From positions 1 through 64,000 of the forward strand of contig MVRE01000009.1 of the NCBI GenBank assembly GCA_002067895.1: a stretch of DNA of 64,000 bases, read 5' to 3'. The notes beneath the pieces were generated by a model. It was not told where the DNA came from, did no database searches, and saw only the letters and a list, made by a program, of their open reading frames with translations. Numbering within the stretch: position 1 is the first letter of the stretch; each line of letters begins with the position of its first letter. The DNA comes from Methanoregula sp. PtaU1.Bin051. GTDB lineage: Archaea; Halobacteriota; Methanomicrobia; Methanomicrobiales; Methanospirillaceae. Position numbers and translations under genes: made by a program. Shown here in pieces: positions 1 to 8,891 of the stretch.

Positions 1-372
1 ATCCGGGATACGCTGAACTCTTGTTCGCTCATCCCGATCCGGGAGAGAGAAAGGAAACGGATCTCCGGTTATTACCGCCGAAGAATGAGGGTGTTGTTCG
101 ATCCGGAACTATACTATCAACGGATTAAGGTCGAAACCGTGTTCTCCGTCTTGAAAAGAAAGTTCGGGGAATCCCTGAAAGCAAGAAAATACCGACTCCA
201 GGTTAAGGAGGTAAAAATCAAGGTGATCCTCTATAACCTCTCAAGAGCGATGATAATATTCTCTATTCGGATTGTCATTGAGGAATTCTACAGAGCCTAT
301 TTTTTGAAAACCCTTAATACAGGTCAGAAAATTGTTTGTTCATTCCCTTCGGACAGATTATGCCTGATCTGA
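1..372 (+). pseudogene. IS4-type DDE transposase, C-terminal part
   Basis: The frame is open from the first base, so the 5' part lies outside the window or is lost. It encodes the C-terminal end of a cut-and-paste transposase. The segment YYQRIKVETVFSVLK fits the Y-(2)-R-(3)-E-(6)-K signature of IS4-type transposases and contains the presumed catalytic Glu. It is followed by the basic KRKFGESLKARKYR stretch and a short hydrophobic tail. The nearest in-frame ATG is at 85, but the upstream codons (SLIPIRERERKR) also look like transposase. I could not identify a terminal inverted repeat between the stop and the next gene at 464. Whether the element is complete depends on sequence left of the window. 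Confidence 0.8.
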
Positions 373-463
373 GATCGCCGGATCGGTTTGACAGATACAG
401 GTCACCTGACGGATCCTCCTGTTCGAATGGATCTGAAATACACCAAAAAAAAGTGAATTGTTT

Positions 464-1717
464 TTACCGGTTCGGGCTCGATTGGAAGACGTTCTCGTAG
501 ATCATGTCGCTGCCGGTGTTGGAAAGCCGGGCGCGCTCGGCCTTCTCGTCCACGAGGGCGAGGAGCGGGAGTTCCATGTTCACGCCAGGCGTGTACCCGA
601 ACATCTTCTCCAGCTCGACCTGCTGGGCGTGCATGAAGAGGGCGTTGGGGATCTCTGCCGGGCAGAGTTCCTGGCACTGGCCGCAGTTCACGCAGGAGTC
701 CGCGATGTGGGCGAACCTGATTAAGTGGAACATGAAGTTCGGTGGGAGTTGTCCCGGGGTGACATACGCCGGGTTCTTGGTCGTGCATTCAACGCAGTAG
801 CAGATGGGGCACGCGCTGATGCACGAGTAGCACTTGATGCACCGGGAGGTCTCGGTCATGATCTTCTTAAGCCTCTCCTTGCCATCGCCAAGGGACTCGA
901 AGTCGTGCTTCCGCCACTTATCGCCGAGCTTGAACATCGCACCCTCGACCTTTGCACGGATCTCGAGCCCCTTGGGGTTCGCGGCCTCGGTTGCAAGGAT
1001 GCCTGCCTTGACCGCACCGTTGACGAGGTTCGCGCCCTTCTCGGAGCAGACCTCGACAAAGGTAGCTTTTCCGGCCTTATCTCCGATAACGCCCCAGTTG
1101 CCGCACGCGAGGTCGGCCTGCCGCGGGACCTTCATCTTGCACCGGCGGCAGTTGCTGCGCCGCCCGTAGCCGGCCTCTTCCAGTTCATCGACGGAGATGC
1201 CCTTGTGCCCTCCCTCGTACTCAATGATGAACTGGCCCTTGTCAATCTCTTCCTTCGTTACCTTGTCCGGGTCGACGCCGAACTTGTCGGCGATCATCTT
1301 CCGGGCGAGGACCGGGCTGACCGACCCGCCGCAGTTGACGCCGATCATGACGACGTTGTCAAGGTTGATCTGCTTGCGTTTGGCGAGCTCGTAGAACGCC
1401 ATCGCGTCGCATCCCTTGACGGTGACGCCCAGCTTCATGTTCTCGGCACCGTCGAGGTACTTCTTGACGATCTTCGGGATCAGCAACGTACCGCAGTGGA
1501 GCGAGCCAGCCGTCTTTGCTAGCTCCTTGGGGTCCGTTATCAGGACGGGTTTTGCATCGTACAGGTCGGAACCCTTGGTGATGACAAGCACCGCATCGAC
1601 CATCTTGGACTCGAGCGCGTGCTTCCAGAGCCCGGTGACAGCGCCGCCGAGCTCCGCCTTCTTCTTGATCTCCGCATCATTGGTCCATGCGTAGAGCATG
1701 TCGCCTTTCTTTGCCAT
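464..1717 (-). CDS. fdhB: Formate dehydrogenase beta subunit, copy 1 (F420-reducing)
   Basis: This is the electron-transfer subunit that passes electrons from FdhA to coenzyme F420 in the cytoplasm. It belongs to the FrhB/FdhB flavoprotein family. The 417-aa product (starting MAKKGDM) has an N-terminal FrhB-type domain with a conserved Cys-rich middle ([15 protein letters not shown]), then two ferredoxin-type 4Fe-4S motifs at C293/C296/C299/C303 and C342/C345/C348/C352. The start is 1 nt after the fdhA stop, so the pair is translationally coupled. Relative to copy 2 it has a longer, divergent tail of about 50 residues after the second cluster (ELEKMFGY...). The ATG at 1735 would add six residues inside fdhA and is less likely. 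Confidence 0.95.
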   Translation of the reverse strand: MAKKGDMLYAWTNDAEIKKKAELGGAVTGLWKHALESKMVDAVLVITKGSDLYDAKPVLITDPKELAKTAGSLHCGTLLIPKIVKKYLDGAENMKLGVTVKGCDAMAFYELAKRKQINLDNVVMIGVNCGGSVSPVLARKMIADKFGVDPDKVTKEEIDKGQFIIEYEGGHKGISVDELEEAGYGRRSNCRRCKMKVPRQADLACGNWGVIGDKAGKATFVEVCSEKGANLVNGAVKAGILATEAANPKGLEIRAKVEGAMFKLGDKWRKHDFESLGDGKERLKKIMTETSRCIKCYSCISACPICYCVECTTKNPAYVTPGQLPPNFMFHLIRFAHIADSCVNCGQCQELCPAEIPNALFMHAQQVELEKMFGYTPGVNMELPLLALVDEKAERARLSNTGSDMIYENVFQSSPNR

Positions 1718-1718
1718 G

Positions 1719-3782
1719 TTACTTCGCCCCCGCAATCTTTTCCAGTCTTATGGCACAGGCCTTGAACTCAGGGATGGCTGCAGTCGGGTCGAGCGCGTTG
1801 TTGGTCAGTATGTTGGCAGCGCATTCGACGTAGTGGAAGGGCATGAATACCTCGCCTTTCCTGATGTTGGCCGTCACGCGGGCGCCGATCTCGATGGATC
1901 CGCGGCGCGTTATGGCTTTTACCCTCTCCTTGTCCTTGATACCGAGGGCCTTTGCGTCCTCCGGGTTGATCTCGACCCATCCGGTCGGCTCCTCGCGTTC
2001 GAGGTCCGGGGATCTGCGGGTCATCGTGCCGGTGTGCCACTGCCAGATGCAGCGGCCGGTGGTCAGGATGAGCGGGTACTCCTTGTCGGGAACTTCCGCC
2101 GGGGGTTTCCACTCGATGGGCGTGAAGATGCCAAGCCCGTCAGGGTGGGCGAACTTCTCCTTGTGCAGGATCGGTGTCCCCGGGTGGTCGGCGGTCGGGC
2201 AGGGCCAGTGGAGGGCCTCGGGCTTTTCGAGCCTTGCATAGCTCATGCCGCCGTAGGATGGCGTGACCTTTGCAATCTCGTTGAAGACATCCTCGGGGCT
2301 CTTGTACGGGAACTGCTTCTCGAATCCCATGTACTTGGCGAGCTCGCAGAAGATCTGCCAGTCCGGCTTCGCTTCGCCGGGCGGGTCCTGGGCCTTCCTC
2401 CAGCGCTGGACCCGGCGTTCCGTGCTTGTCTGGGTTCCGTCCTTCTCGGCGTAACAGGCAGCCGGGAGAACGACGTTTGCGAACTGGGCGGTCTCGGTTA
2501 AGAAGATGTCCTGAACTACGAGGAACTCGATGTTCTTCATGCCCTTCTCCACGTGGTGGAGATCCGGGTCGGATAGCATCGGGTTCTCGCCCATGATGTA
2601 CACGCACTTGACCTTGCCGGGTTCGTCGGCGAGGGCGTTGATGAGCTTCGTTACGGTAAGCCCGACCTTGCCCTCGGCGATCTGGCAGCCCCATGCGTCC
2701 TCCATCTTCTTCTTCATCTCGGGGACAATCACCGACTGGTAACCGGAGTAGACGTTTGCAAGCGCACCCATATCGCATGCGCCCTGAACGTTGTTCTGGC
2801 CGCGGAGTGCACAGATGCCGGTCCCGGGCCTCCCGAGGTTGCCGGTCAGCATCTGGAGGTTTGCGATTGACTTGACATTGTCGACACCGGTCGTGTGCTG
2901 GGTGATACCCATCGAGTAGAGGATTGCCGACTGGCCGGACTTGCCGAACCATTCTGCGGCCGTGATGATGTCCTTTTCAGGGACGCCGGTGATCTTCGCG
3001 ACATTGGCCGGGGAATAGGTGTCCTTCATCACGATCTCTTTTACCTTCTCGAAGTCCTTGGTCCGCTTCGCGATGAACTCCTTGTTCTCCCAGCCGTTCT
3101 TGAGGATCAGCTGCATGAAGCAGTTCAGGAGTGCGACGTCGGTACCGGAGTAGAAGGGCAGGTACAGGTCGGCCTGCTTCCCGGTCGCCGTGAGCCGCGG
3201 GTCGGCGTAGATGATCTTTGCGCCCTTTGCCTTGGCCTGCATCACGCGGCGCCCGATCAGCGGGTGCTGCTCGAAGGTGTTGCTGCCGATGATCAGGATG
3301 CACTTGGACTCGGCGATGTCCGCGATCGACTGAGTCATCGCACCGGAGCCGAATGCGCCGGCAAGGCCGACGACCGTTGACGCGTGGCAGAGCCGGGCGC
3401 AGTGGTCGATGTTGGGGGTCTTCATGACCGCACGGGCGAACTTCTGCATTAAGTAGTTCTCCTCGTTGGAGACGCGGGCGGACGCAAGGCATGCGCTCTG
3501 TTCGCCCTGGTATTTCTTGAAGTTCTCAGCGATCAGCTTGTAAGCCTCGTCCCAGCTCGCTTCCACAAATTTGCCATCTTTCTTGATGAGTGGCTTTGTG
3601 AGCCGGTCCGGGGCATTGACGAACTCGTGCGCGTAGTTCCCCTTGGGGCAGAGTTTGCCCTCGTTGACGGGGTTGCGGTGCCAGGGCTGGACGCCGACAA
3701 CCTTCTTGTCCTTGACAACAAGGTTGAAGCCGCAGCCGGTACCGCAGTACGGGCACGTTGTAGGAACGTACTTGAATTCCAT
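1719..3782 (-). CDS. fdhA: Formate dehydrogenase alpha subunit, copy 1 (Mo/W-bisMGD)
   Basis: Catalytic subunit that oxidises formate to CO2 at a molybdenum or tungsten bis-MGD cofactor. The 687-aa product starts MEFKYVPTTCPYCG. The N-terminal 4Fe-4S site is C10/C13/C17/C45 and the domain order is that of the molybdopterin oxidoreductase family with a C-terminal dinucleotide-binding domain (TGRCIWQWHTGTMTRRS). The metal-ligand position, selenocysteine in E. coli FdhF (CARVUH), is Cys132 here (CARLCH), so this is a Cys enzyme. A GAGGT motif 6 nt upstream favours the ATG at 3782 over the one at 3788. It forms an operon with fdhB copy 1. The 687-aa protein is nearly identical to copy 2. Confidence 0.96.
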   Translation of the reverse strand: MEFKYVPTTCPYCGTGCGFNLVVKDKKVVGVQPWHRNPVNEGKLCPKGNYAHEFVNAPDRLTKPLIKKDGKFVEASWDEAYKLIAENFKKYQGEQSACLASARVSNEENYLMQKFARAVMKTPNIDHCARLCHASTVVGLAGAFGSGAMTQSIADIAESKCILIIGSNTFEQHPLIGRRVMQAKAKGAKIIYADPRLTATGKQADLYLPFYSGTDVALLNCFMQLILKNGWENKEFIAKRTKDFEKVKEIVMKDTYSPANVAKITGVPEKDIITAAEWFGKSGQSAILYSMGITQHTTGVDNVKSIANLQMLTGNLGRPGTGICALRGQNNVQGACDMGALANVYSGYQSVIVPEMKKKMEDAWGCQIAEGKVGLTVTKLINALADEPGKVKCVYIMGENPMLSDPDLHHVEKGMKNIEFLVVQDIFLTETAQFANVVLPAACYAEKDGTQTSTERRVQRWRKAQDPPGEAKPDWQIFCELAKYMGFEKQFPYKSPEDVFNEIAKVTPSYGGMSYARLEKPEALHWPCPTADHPGTPILHKEKFAHPDGLGIFTPIEWKPPAEVPDKEYPLILTTGRCIWQWHTGTMTRRSPDLEREEPTGWVEINPEDAKALGIKDKERVKAITRRGSIEIGARVTANIRKGEVFMPFHYVECAANILTNNALDPTAAIPEFKACAIRLEKIAGAK

Positions 3783-3912
3783 AGTCATACCTCGAACAAC
3801 AATGGGTCTGTGGTATGGCTATTTAAAAATGACCAAATTTTCAGGAAAAGCGATGATCAAATGTGGGCACCGTCCTGAAGAATTGTAATCAGATCATTTT
3901 AATTGAAAATCT

Positions 3913-3934
3913 TGTTAACATTTTTGTGTTAACA
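3913..3934. promoter_or_regulatory. Doubled TGTTAACA palindrome upstream of fdhA copy 1
   Basis: TGTTAACA occurs twice with a 6-nt spacer, about 130-150 bp upstream of the fdhA start, in an AT-rich stretch. Twin palindromes on about the same helix face are typical of a dimeric regulator site. No identical pair is seen upstream of fdhA copy 2, where a GAACAATGTTC motif lies near 7625-7635. Function is inferred only. Confidence 0.35.
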
Positions 3935-4084
3935 GGCGGGTGCCTGCGATTGCGGGTTTCCGGGCATCGCGCACGAACAATCCTATAGCCCATGGCAGGA
4001 TTCTGCTCATTATTATGGCATTCTGATTACGGAATTGAACCGAGACCTGCTGAGCCGGAGAAGGGATTGGGCAGGGTCTATATG

Positions 4085-4114
4085 GTCAGGACATGAGGCG
4101 AGCAATGTCCTGAC
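4085..4114. terminator. 10-bp perfect hairpin downstream of fdhB copy 2
   Basis: GTCAGGACAT and its exact complement ATGTCCTGAC flank a 10-nt loop, about 150 nt beyond the fdhB copy 2 stop and 300 nt before fdhA copy 1. There is no T-run directly after it on the minus strand, so it could be an RNA-stabilising 3' structure, an attenuator or a protein site rather than a terminator. Confidence 0.4.
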
Positions 4115-4264
4115 ACCCGTCCTGATTCGGTCCATTTTTCTCCAGAGATGATTGCCCCCGCCCCGTTCTGTCTCCCTTCATCAGCCGAACTGGTGGAGAA
4201 TCCGCTTCCTACCAGGCTTCGGGGAACACCTGGCACTTCATCCGGCTGTTCCATTGGATAAAAA

Positions 4265-5440
4265 TTAATTTTTGTAGGCTGAAGCTCCCAGTTTTGGAGC
4301 AAAAGCCGTATCGCTTTCAGCTCGGATCGCATGCGAGAAGAGGGCAAGCGGGATCTCTGCCGGGCAGAGCTCCTCGCACTGTCCGCAGTTGATGCAGGAA
4401 TCCGAGATATGGGCAAACCTCCTCATGTGGAACATCGGGTTCGGCGGGAGTTCCCCCGGCCTGACCATGAGGGAGTTCTTGGTCAGCTCCTTAGCCGCCG
4501 TGAAACAGACCGGGCAGTTCTCGATGCAGGAATAGCACTTGATACACCGGGACGTCTCCTTTGCGATCTTGTCCCACATGTTTGCGCCAAGCGCCGAGAA
4601 GTCCTTCTTCCGCCACTTGTCGCCGAGCTTGAACATCGCGCCCTCGACCTTTGCACGGATCTCGAGGCCCTTGGGGTTCGCGGCCTCGGTTGCAAGCACG
4701 CCGGCCTTGACAGCACCGTCGACCAGCTTTGCGCCCTTGTCCGAGCAGACCTCAACGAAAGTGGCCTTTCCGGCCTTGTCTCCGATAACGCCCCAGTTGC
4801 CGCACGCTAGGTCGGCCTGGCGCGGGATCTTGTACTTGCACCTGCGGCAGTTGGACCTGCGACCGTAGCCGGCATCTTCCAGCTCGTCAATCGAGATGCC
4901 CTTGTGGCCTCCCTCGTACTCAATGATGAACTGGCCCTTGTCAATCTCTTCCTTCGTTACCTTGTCCGGGTCGACGCCGAACTTGTCGGCAATCATCTTC
5001 CGGGCAGAGACCGGGCTTACCGAACCTCCGCAGTTGACGCCGATCATGAAGACGTTGTCAAGGTTGATCTCCTTGCGCTTGGCAAGCTCGTAGAACCCCA
5101 TGACGTCGCAGCCCTTGACCGTGACGCCGATCTTCTTGCCCTTTGCCCCGTCAAGGAATTTCTTGACCATCTTGGGCAGCAGCAGCGTGCCGCAGTGGAG
5201 GGAGCCTGCCGTCTTTGCCAGGTCGCCGGGATTCGTTATCAGGACAGGCCTTGCATCGTACAGGTCTGCCCCCTTGGTGACGACGAGGACCGCATCGACA
5301 GCCTTTGACGCAAGCGCGTGCTTCCAGAGCCCGGTGACAGCGCCGCCGAGCTCCGCCTTCTTCTTGATCTCCGCATCATTGGTCCATGCGTAGAGCATGT
5401 CGCCCTTCTTGCATGCGGATGAACCTCCGAATAGTGCCAT
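4265..5440 (-). CDS. fdhB: Formate dehydrogenase beta subunit, copy 2
   Basis: Paralogue of the fdhB at 464-1717, with the same role of moving electrons from FdhA to F420. The 391-aa product starts [15 protein letters not shown], a short N-terminal extension not present in copy 1. It keeps the VNCGGSVSP and NCRRCK segments and both 4Fe-4S motifs ([11 protein letters not shown] and [11 protein letters not shown]). After the second cluster the tail is shorter and unrelated to that of copy 1 ([17 protein letters not shown]). The start lies 1 nt after the fdhA copy 2 stop. The divergence is concentrated between the two ferredoxin motifs and in the C-terminus, while the N-terminal three quarters are close to identical. 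Confidence 0.95.
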   Translation of the reverse strand: MALFGGSSACKKGDMLYAWTNDAEIKKKAELGGAVTGLWKHALASKAVDAVLVVTKGADLYDARPVLITNPGDLAKTAGSLHCGTLLLPKMVKKFLDGAKGKKIGVTVKGCDVMGFYELAKRKEINLDNVFMIGVNCGGSVSPVSARKMIADKFGVDPDKVTKEEIDKGQFIIEYEGGHKGISIDELEDAGYGRRSNCRRCKYKIPRQADLACGNWGVIGDKAGKATFVEVCSDKGAKLVDGAVKAGVLATEAANPKGLEIRAKVEGAMFKLGDKWRKKDFSALGANMWDKIAKETSRCIKCYSCIENCPVCFTAAKELTKNSLMVRPGELPPNPMFHMRRFAHISDSCINCGQCEELCPAEIPLALFSHAIRAESDTAFAPKLGASAYKN

Positions 5441-5441
5441 G

Positions 5442-7505
5442 TTACTTCGCCCCCGCTATCTTCTCAATTCTCACAGCACAGGCCTTGAACTCCGGGATCG
5501 CTGCGACAGGATCGAGTGCGTTGTTGGTCAGCACGTTTGCAGCGCATTCCTTGTAGTGGAAGGGCATGAAGACGACACCCTTCTTGATGTCCTTTGTCAC
5601 GCGGGCGCCGATCTCGATGGATCCGCGCCGGGTGACCGCCTTGACCTTCTCCTTGTCCGCAACGCCGAGGGCCTTTGCGTCCTCCGGGTTGATCTCGACC
5701 CAGCCGGTCGGCTCCTCGCGCTCGAGGTCCTCGGAGCGGCGGGTCATCGTGCCGGTGTGCCACTGCCAGATGCAGCGGCCGGTTGTTAAGATGAACGGGT
5801 AGTCCTTGTCAGGGACCTCCGCCGGCGGCTTGTACTCGATCGGCGTGAAGATGCCAAGACCGTCCGGGTGGGTGAACTTCTCCTTGTGCAGGATCGGTGT
5901 CCCGGGGTGGTCGGCTGCCGGGCAGGGCCAGTGGAGCGCCTCGGGCCTCTCCAGCCGTGCATAGCTCATACCGCCGTAGGATGGCGTGACCTTGGCGATC
6001 TCGTTGAAGACATCTTCCGCGCTCTTGTACGGGAACTGCTTCTCGTATCCCATGACTTTTGCAAGCTCGCAGAAGATCTGCCAGTCGGCCTTTGCCTGGC
6101 CTGGCGGGTCCGCTGCCTTCCTCCAGCGCTGGACCCGGCGCTCGGTCGAGGTCTGCGTGCCGTCCTTCTCGGCAAAGCAGGCTGCCGGGAGAACGACGTT
6201 TGCGAACTGGGCGGTCTCGGTTAAGAAGATATCCTGGACGACGAGGAACTCGATGTTCTTCATGCCCTTCTCCACGTGGTGGAGGTCGGGATCCGAGAGC
6301 ATCGGGTTCTCGCCCATGATGTACACGCACTTGACCTTGCCGGGCTCGTCGGCGAGCGCATTGATGAGCTTCGTTACGGTTAAGCCCACTTTGCCCTCGG
6401 CAATCTGGCAGCCCCACGCGTCCTCCATCTTCTTCTTCATCTCGGGGACGATGACGGACTGGTAGCCGGAGTAGACGTTTGCGAGCGCTCCCATGTCGCA
6501 GGCGCCCTGCACGTTGTTCTGGCCGCGCAGTGCGCAGATGCCGGTGCCGGGCCTGCCGAGGTTGCCGGTCATCATCTGGAGGTTTGCAACCGATTTCACG
6601 TTGTCGACGCCGGTCGTGTGCTGGGTGATGCCCATCGAGTAGAGGATCGCGGACTGGCCGGATTTGCCGAACCATTCTGCGGCCGTGATGAGGTCTTTTT
6701 CAGGAATCCCGGAGATCTTGGAGACATTCGCCGGGCTGTACGCGGGCTTCATCACGATCTCTTTGACCTTCTCGAAGTCCTTGGTCCTCTTTGCGATGAA
6801 CTCCTTGTTCTCCCAGCCGTTCTTTAAGATCTGATGCATGAAGCAGTTGAGGATGGCGACGTCGGAGCCCGAGTAGAACGGGAGATAGAGATCAGCCTGC
6901 TTCCCCGTCGGCGTGAGCCGCGGGTCTGCGTAGATGATCTTCGCGCCGTTCTTCTTGGCCTGCATGACACGGCGGCCGATCAGCGGGTGCTGCTCGAACG
7001 TGTTGCTGCCGATGATTAAGAGGCACTTGGACTCGGCGATGTCCGCGATCGACTGGGTCATCGCACCGGAGCCGAATGCGCCGGCAAGGCCGACGACCGT
7101 TGACGCGTGGCAGAGCCGGGCGCAGTGGTCGATGTTCGGAGTCTTTAAGACAGCCCTCGCAAACTTCTGCATTAAGTAGTTCTCCTCGTTGGAGACCCGT
7201 GCAGAGGCCAGGCAGGCGATCTCGTCGCCCTTGTACGACTTGAACTTCGACGCGATCAGCTTGTAGGCTTCGTCCCAGCTCGCCTCGACGAACTTGCCGT
7301 CCTTCTTGATGAGCGGTTTTGTAAGCCGGTCCGGTGCATTGATGAACTCGTGTGCGTAATTCCCCTTGGGGCAGAGCTTGCCCTCGTTGACGGGATTGCG
7401 GTGCCAGGGGGCTACGCCGACAACCTTGTTGTCTTTTACGACAAGGTTGAAGCCGCAGCCGGTACCGCAGTACGGACACGTTGTTGGCACGTACTTCATA
7501 TCCAT
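5442..7505 (-). CDS. fdhA: Formate dehydrogenase alpha subunit, copy 2
   Basis: Second catalytic formate dehydrogenase subunit, 687 aa, nearly identical in sequence and length to the copy at 1719-3782. It has the same CPYCGTGC iron-sulfur motif and the same Cys (not selenocysteine) in CARLCH. The ATG at 7505 (MDMKYVPTT) has GAGGT 8 nt upstream and matches the start of copy 1; the GTG at 7511 is an alternative. It is the first gene of an fdhAB operon. Its upstream region differs from that of copy 1, so the two operons could be expressed under different conditions. Confidence 0.96.
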   Translation of the reverse strand: MDMKYVPTTCPYCGTGCGFNLVVKDNKVVGVAPWHRNPVNEGKLCPKGNYAHEFINAPDRLTKPLIKKDGKFVEASWDEAYKLIASKFKSYKGDEIACLASARVSNEENYLMQKFARAVLKTPNIDHCARLCHASTVVGLAGAFGSGAMTQSIADIAESKCLLIIGSNTFEQHPLIGRRVMQAKKNGAKIIYADPRLTPTGKQADLYLPFYSGSDVAILNCFMHQILKNGWENKEFIAKRTKDFEKVKEIVMKPAYSPANVSKISGIPEKDLITAAEWFGKSGQSAILYSMGITQHTTGVDNVKSVANLQMMTGNLGRPGTGICALRGQNNVQGACDMGALANVYSGYQSVIVPEMKKKMEDAWGCQIAEGKVGLTVTKLINALADEPGKVKCVYIMGENPMLSDPDLHHVEKGMKNIEFLVVQDIFLTETAQFANVVLPAACFAEKDGTQTSTERRVQRWRKAADPPGQAKADWQIFCELAKVMGYEKQFPYKSAEDVFNEIAKVTPSYGGMSYARLERPEALHWPCPAADHPGTPILHKEKFTHPDGLGIFTPIEYKPPAEVPDKDYPFILTTGRCIWQWHTGTMTRRSEDLEREEPTGWVEINPEDAKALGVADKEKVKAVTRRGSIEIGARVTKDIKKGVVFMPFHYKECAANVLTNNALDPVAAIPEFKACAVRIEKIAGAK

Positions 7506-7661
7506 GTTCACATACCTCGAACAGTTGACACTCTCTAATGAGGTTAATTAAACTTGTTCAATTCTTCCGAGAACGAACGGGCAGAAAACGGATCGGGCAA
7601 TCCTGTGTTGTAACAATAAATTTTGAACAATGTTCCAAATTAATGATCGAACCATAACTCA

Positions 7662-7685
7662 GATCATCGCTTTTTTGCGATGATC
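7662..7685 (-). terminator. Hairpin downstream of the MOT1 gene
   Basis: GATCATCGC and GCGATGATC form a perfect 9-bp stem around six T's (A's on the minus strand), 36 nt past the stop of the MOT1-family gene. It is a plausible 3' end or processing signal for the minus-strand storage/transporter operon. It could also sit in the leader region of the downstream fdhA copy 2. Confidence 0.5.
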
Positions 7686-7720
7686 GGGTGGCGCGCGAAG
7701 GGCGGAAAAACAGGGTTTTT

Positions 7721-8878
7721 TTATGGATTTTCTATGGAGAGATCCGGTGCCCCCCGGCCCTTTACAATCCCCCGTTTTTTCTCCCATGCGAGCAGGGCAT
7801 ACGCGACGATGAGCCCGGCGATGAACGCAACAGTCATGGAGACGACGAGGGCGAGGATGCTGATGAGGAGGGTTACCGGAAGAGAGTCGGTCCGGATGCT
7901 GTGCTTTCCCATCTCGATTGCAACGAAGACGAGGAGGGCACCGAGCGCTCCGGCGGCAACGATGGAGAGTACTTCCGGTGAGGAGAAGAAGAGGGCGAGG
8001 GTGATGAAGATAATTCCTGCGAAGATGTTTGCGCCGCCGGTCCTCGCACCGTACCGGTACTGGCCGGCGAGGCCGCCCGCGCCGTGGCACATGGGGAATC
8101 CCCCGAACGGGACGGAGGTCAGGTTCATCAGGCCGATGGTCAGGGAGAGACGTTTTGGCGGGACGTCGTTTTTGAAGAGATCCTTTGTCAGAAGGGAGGT
8201 TGCGAGGATGGCATTTGCTATCGTGAGGACCGACTGCGGGAGGACGAGCGTATAGAACCCGGCGGCCCAGTCTGACGGGAGGGGGACTATGAGCTGCGGG
8301 GCCGGTATGAGACTGACCGGTGGTATGCCGGAGACGAGGATCCCGCCGATCACCCCGACACCGATGACCACAAGGGACGAGAGGTCGGGGAACGTCCGGC
8401 AGCGGCAGAGGAGGAGGAATGTAAGGATGATCGCGATGCCGAGCGCGAAGAAGACCGGGTCCCTGAACACGAAGTCCACGGATGCCTTCAGGAGAAGGAG
8501 CGCAAGGCCGAGCTGGATGCCCCGCACCACGCTCTGCGGCACGTACCGCTTGATTGCGGCAAAGAGGGGGCCGTACCCGAGAACGAGGAAGAGAACGCCG
8601 AGGATGATCCCTGCCGCCGCGATCTCGCCGCTGCCGATGCTCCCCGAGATGACGATCACCGCGATCGCCTTCATCGGCTCGAGCGGGATGGGGAGCCGGT
8701 AGTACAGGCCGGTTGCGATGAACCAGATGCCGAAGAAGAGGAGGATATAGTGGGGGCTGACGTCGGAGACGAGAGCGACGGCAAGGATTAAGGGGATGAT
8801 GGTGCCGAAATCACCCAGCGAGCCGGCGAGCTCGGAGAGCGTGAACCGGATTTCCGGAAGCCCCGCATCCCCAGCCAT
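7721..8878 (-). CDS. MOT1-family molybdate transporter
   Basis: A 385-aa polytopic membrane protein, probably 10-12 membrane segments. It has both hallmark motifs of the MOT1 branch of SulP-like carriers: ELAGSLGDFGTIIPL near the N-terminus with PLEPMKAIAV soon after, and the second-half motif PMCHGAGGLAGQYRYGART. MOT1 proteins take up molybdate with high affinity; tungstate or sulfate cannot be excluded. It follows the molybdenum-storage-like gene by 13 nt on the same strand, so the two are probably one operon. It sits directly upstream of the Mo/W-dependent formate dehydrogenases, which fits a role in supplying their metal. Confidence 0.87.
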   Translation of the reverse strand: MAGDAGLPEIRFTLSELAGSLGDFGTIIPLILAVALVSDVSPHYILLFFGIWFIATGLYYRLPIPLEPMKAIAVIVISGSIGSGEIAAAGIILGVLFLVLGYGPLFAAIKRYVPQSVVRGIQLGLALLLLKASVDFVFRDPVFFALGIAIILTFLLLCRCRTFPDLSSLVVIGVGVIGGILVSGIPPVSLIPAPQLIVPLPSDWAAGFYTLVLPQSVLTIANAILATSLLTKDLFKNDVPPKRLSLTIGLMNLTSVPFGGFPMCHGAGGLAGQYRYGARTGGANIFAGIIFITLALFFSSPEVLSIVAAGALGALLVFVAIEMGKHSIRTDSLPVTLLISILALVVSMTVAFIAGLIVAYALLAWEKKRGIVKGRGAPDLSIENP

Positions 8879-8891
8879 CGCGGACCCGGCC

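Larger units (their letters stand above)
3783..4264. other. Intergenic region between the two fdhAB operons
   Basis: No convincing gene is present. The stretch holds the leader of fdhA copy 1 and the 3' flank of fdhB copy 2. Visible structure: two copies of the palindrome TGTTAACA at 3913-3920 and 3927-3934 separated by TTTTTG; an AATCCT/AGGATT inverted repeat at 3979-3984 and 3997-4002; and a 10-bp perfect hairpin at 4085-4114. Short reading frames across 4078-4416 have no family resemblance and overlap fdhB. Confidence 0.7.

Noticed and set aside
725-1522. Long plus-strand frame of 265 codons across fdhB
   Set aside because: It is the antisense of fdhB copy 1, with no SD and composition explained by the GC-rich third positions of fdhB. 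Similar antisense frames over fdhA, cobN and fecCD genes were dropped for the same reason.
3380-3400. Selenocysteine in FdhA
   Set aside because: The metal-ligand codon reads Cys in both copies (CARLCH); no in-frame TGA is present.
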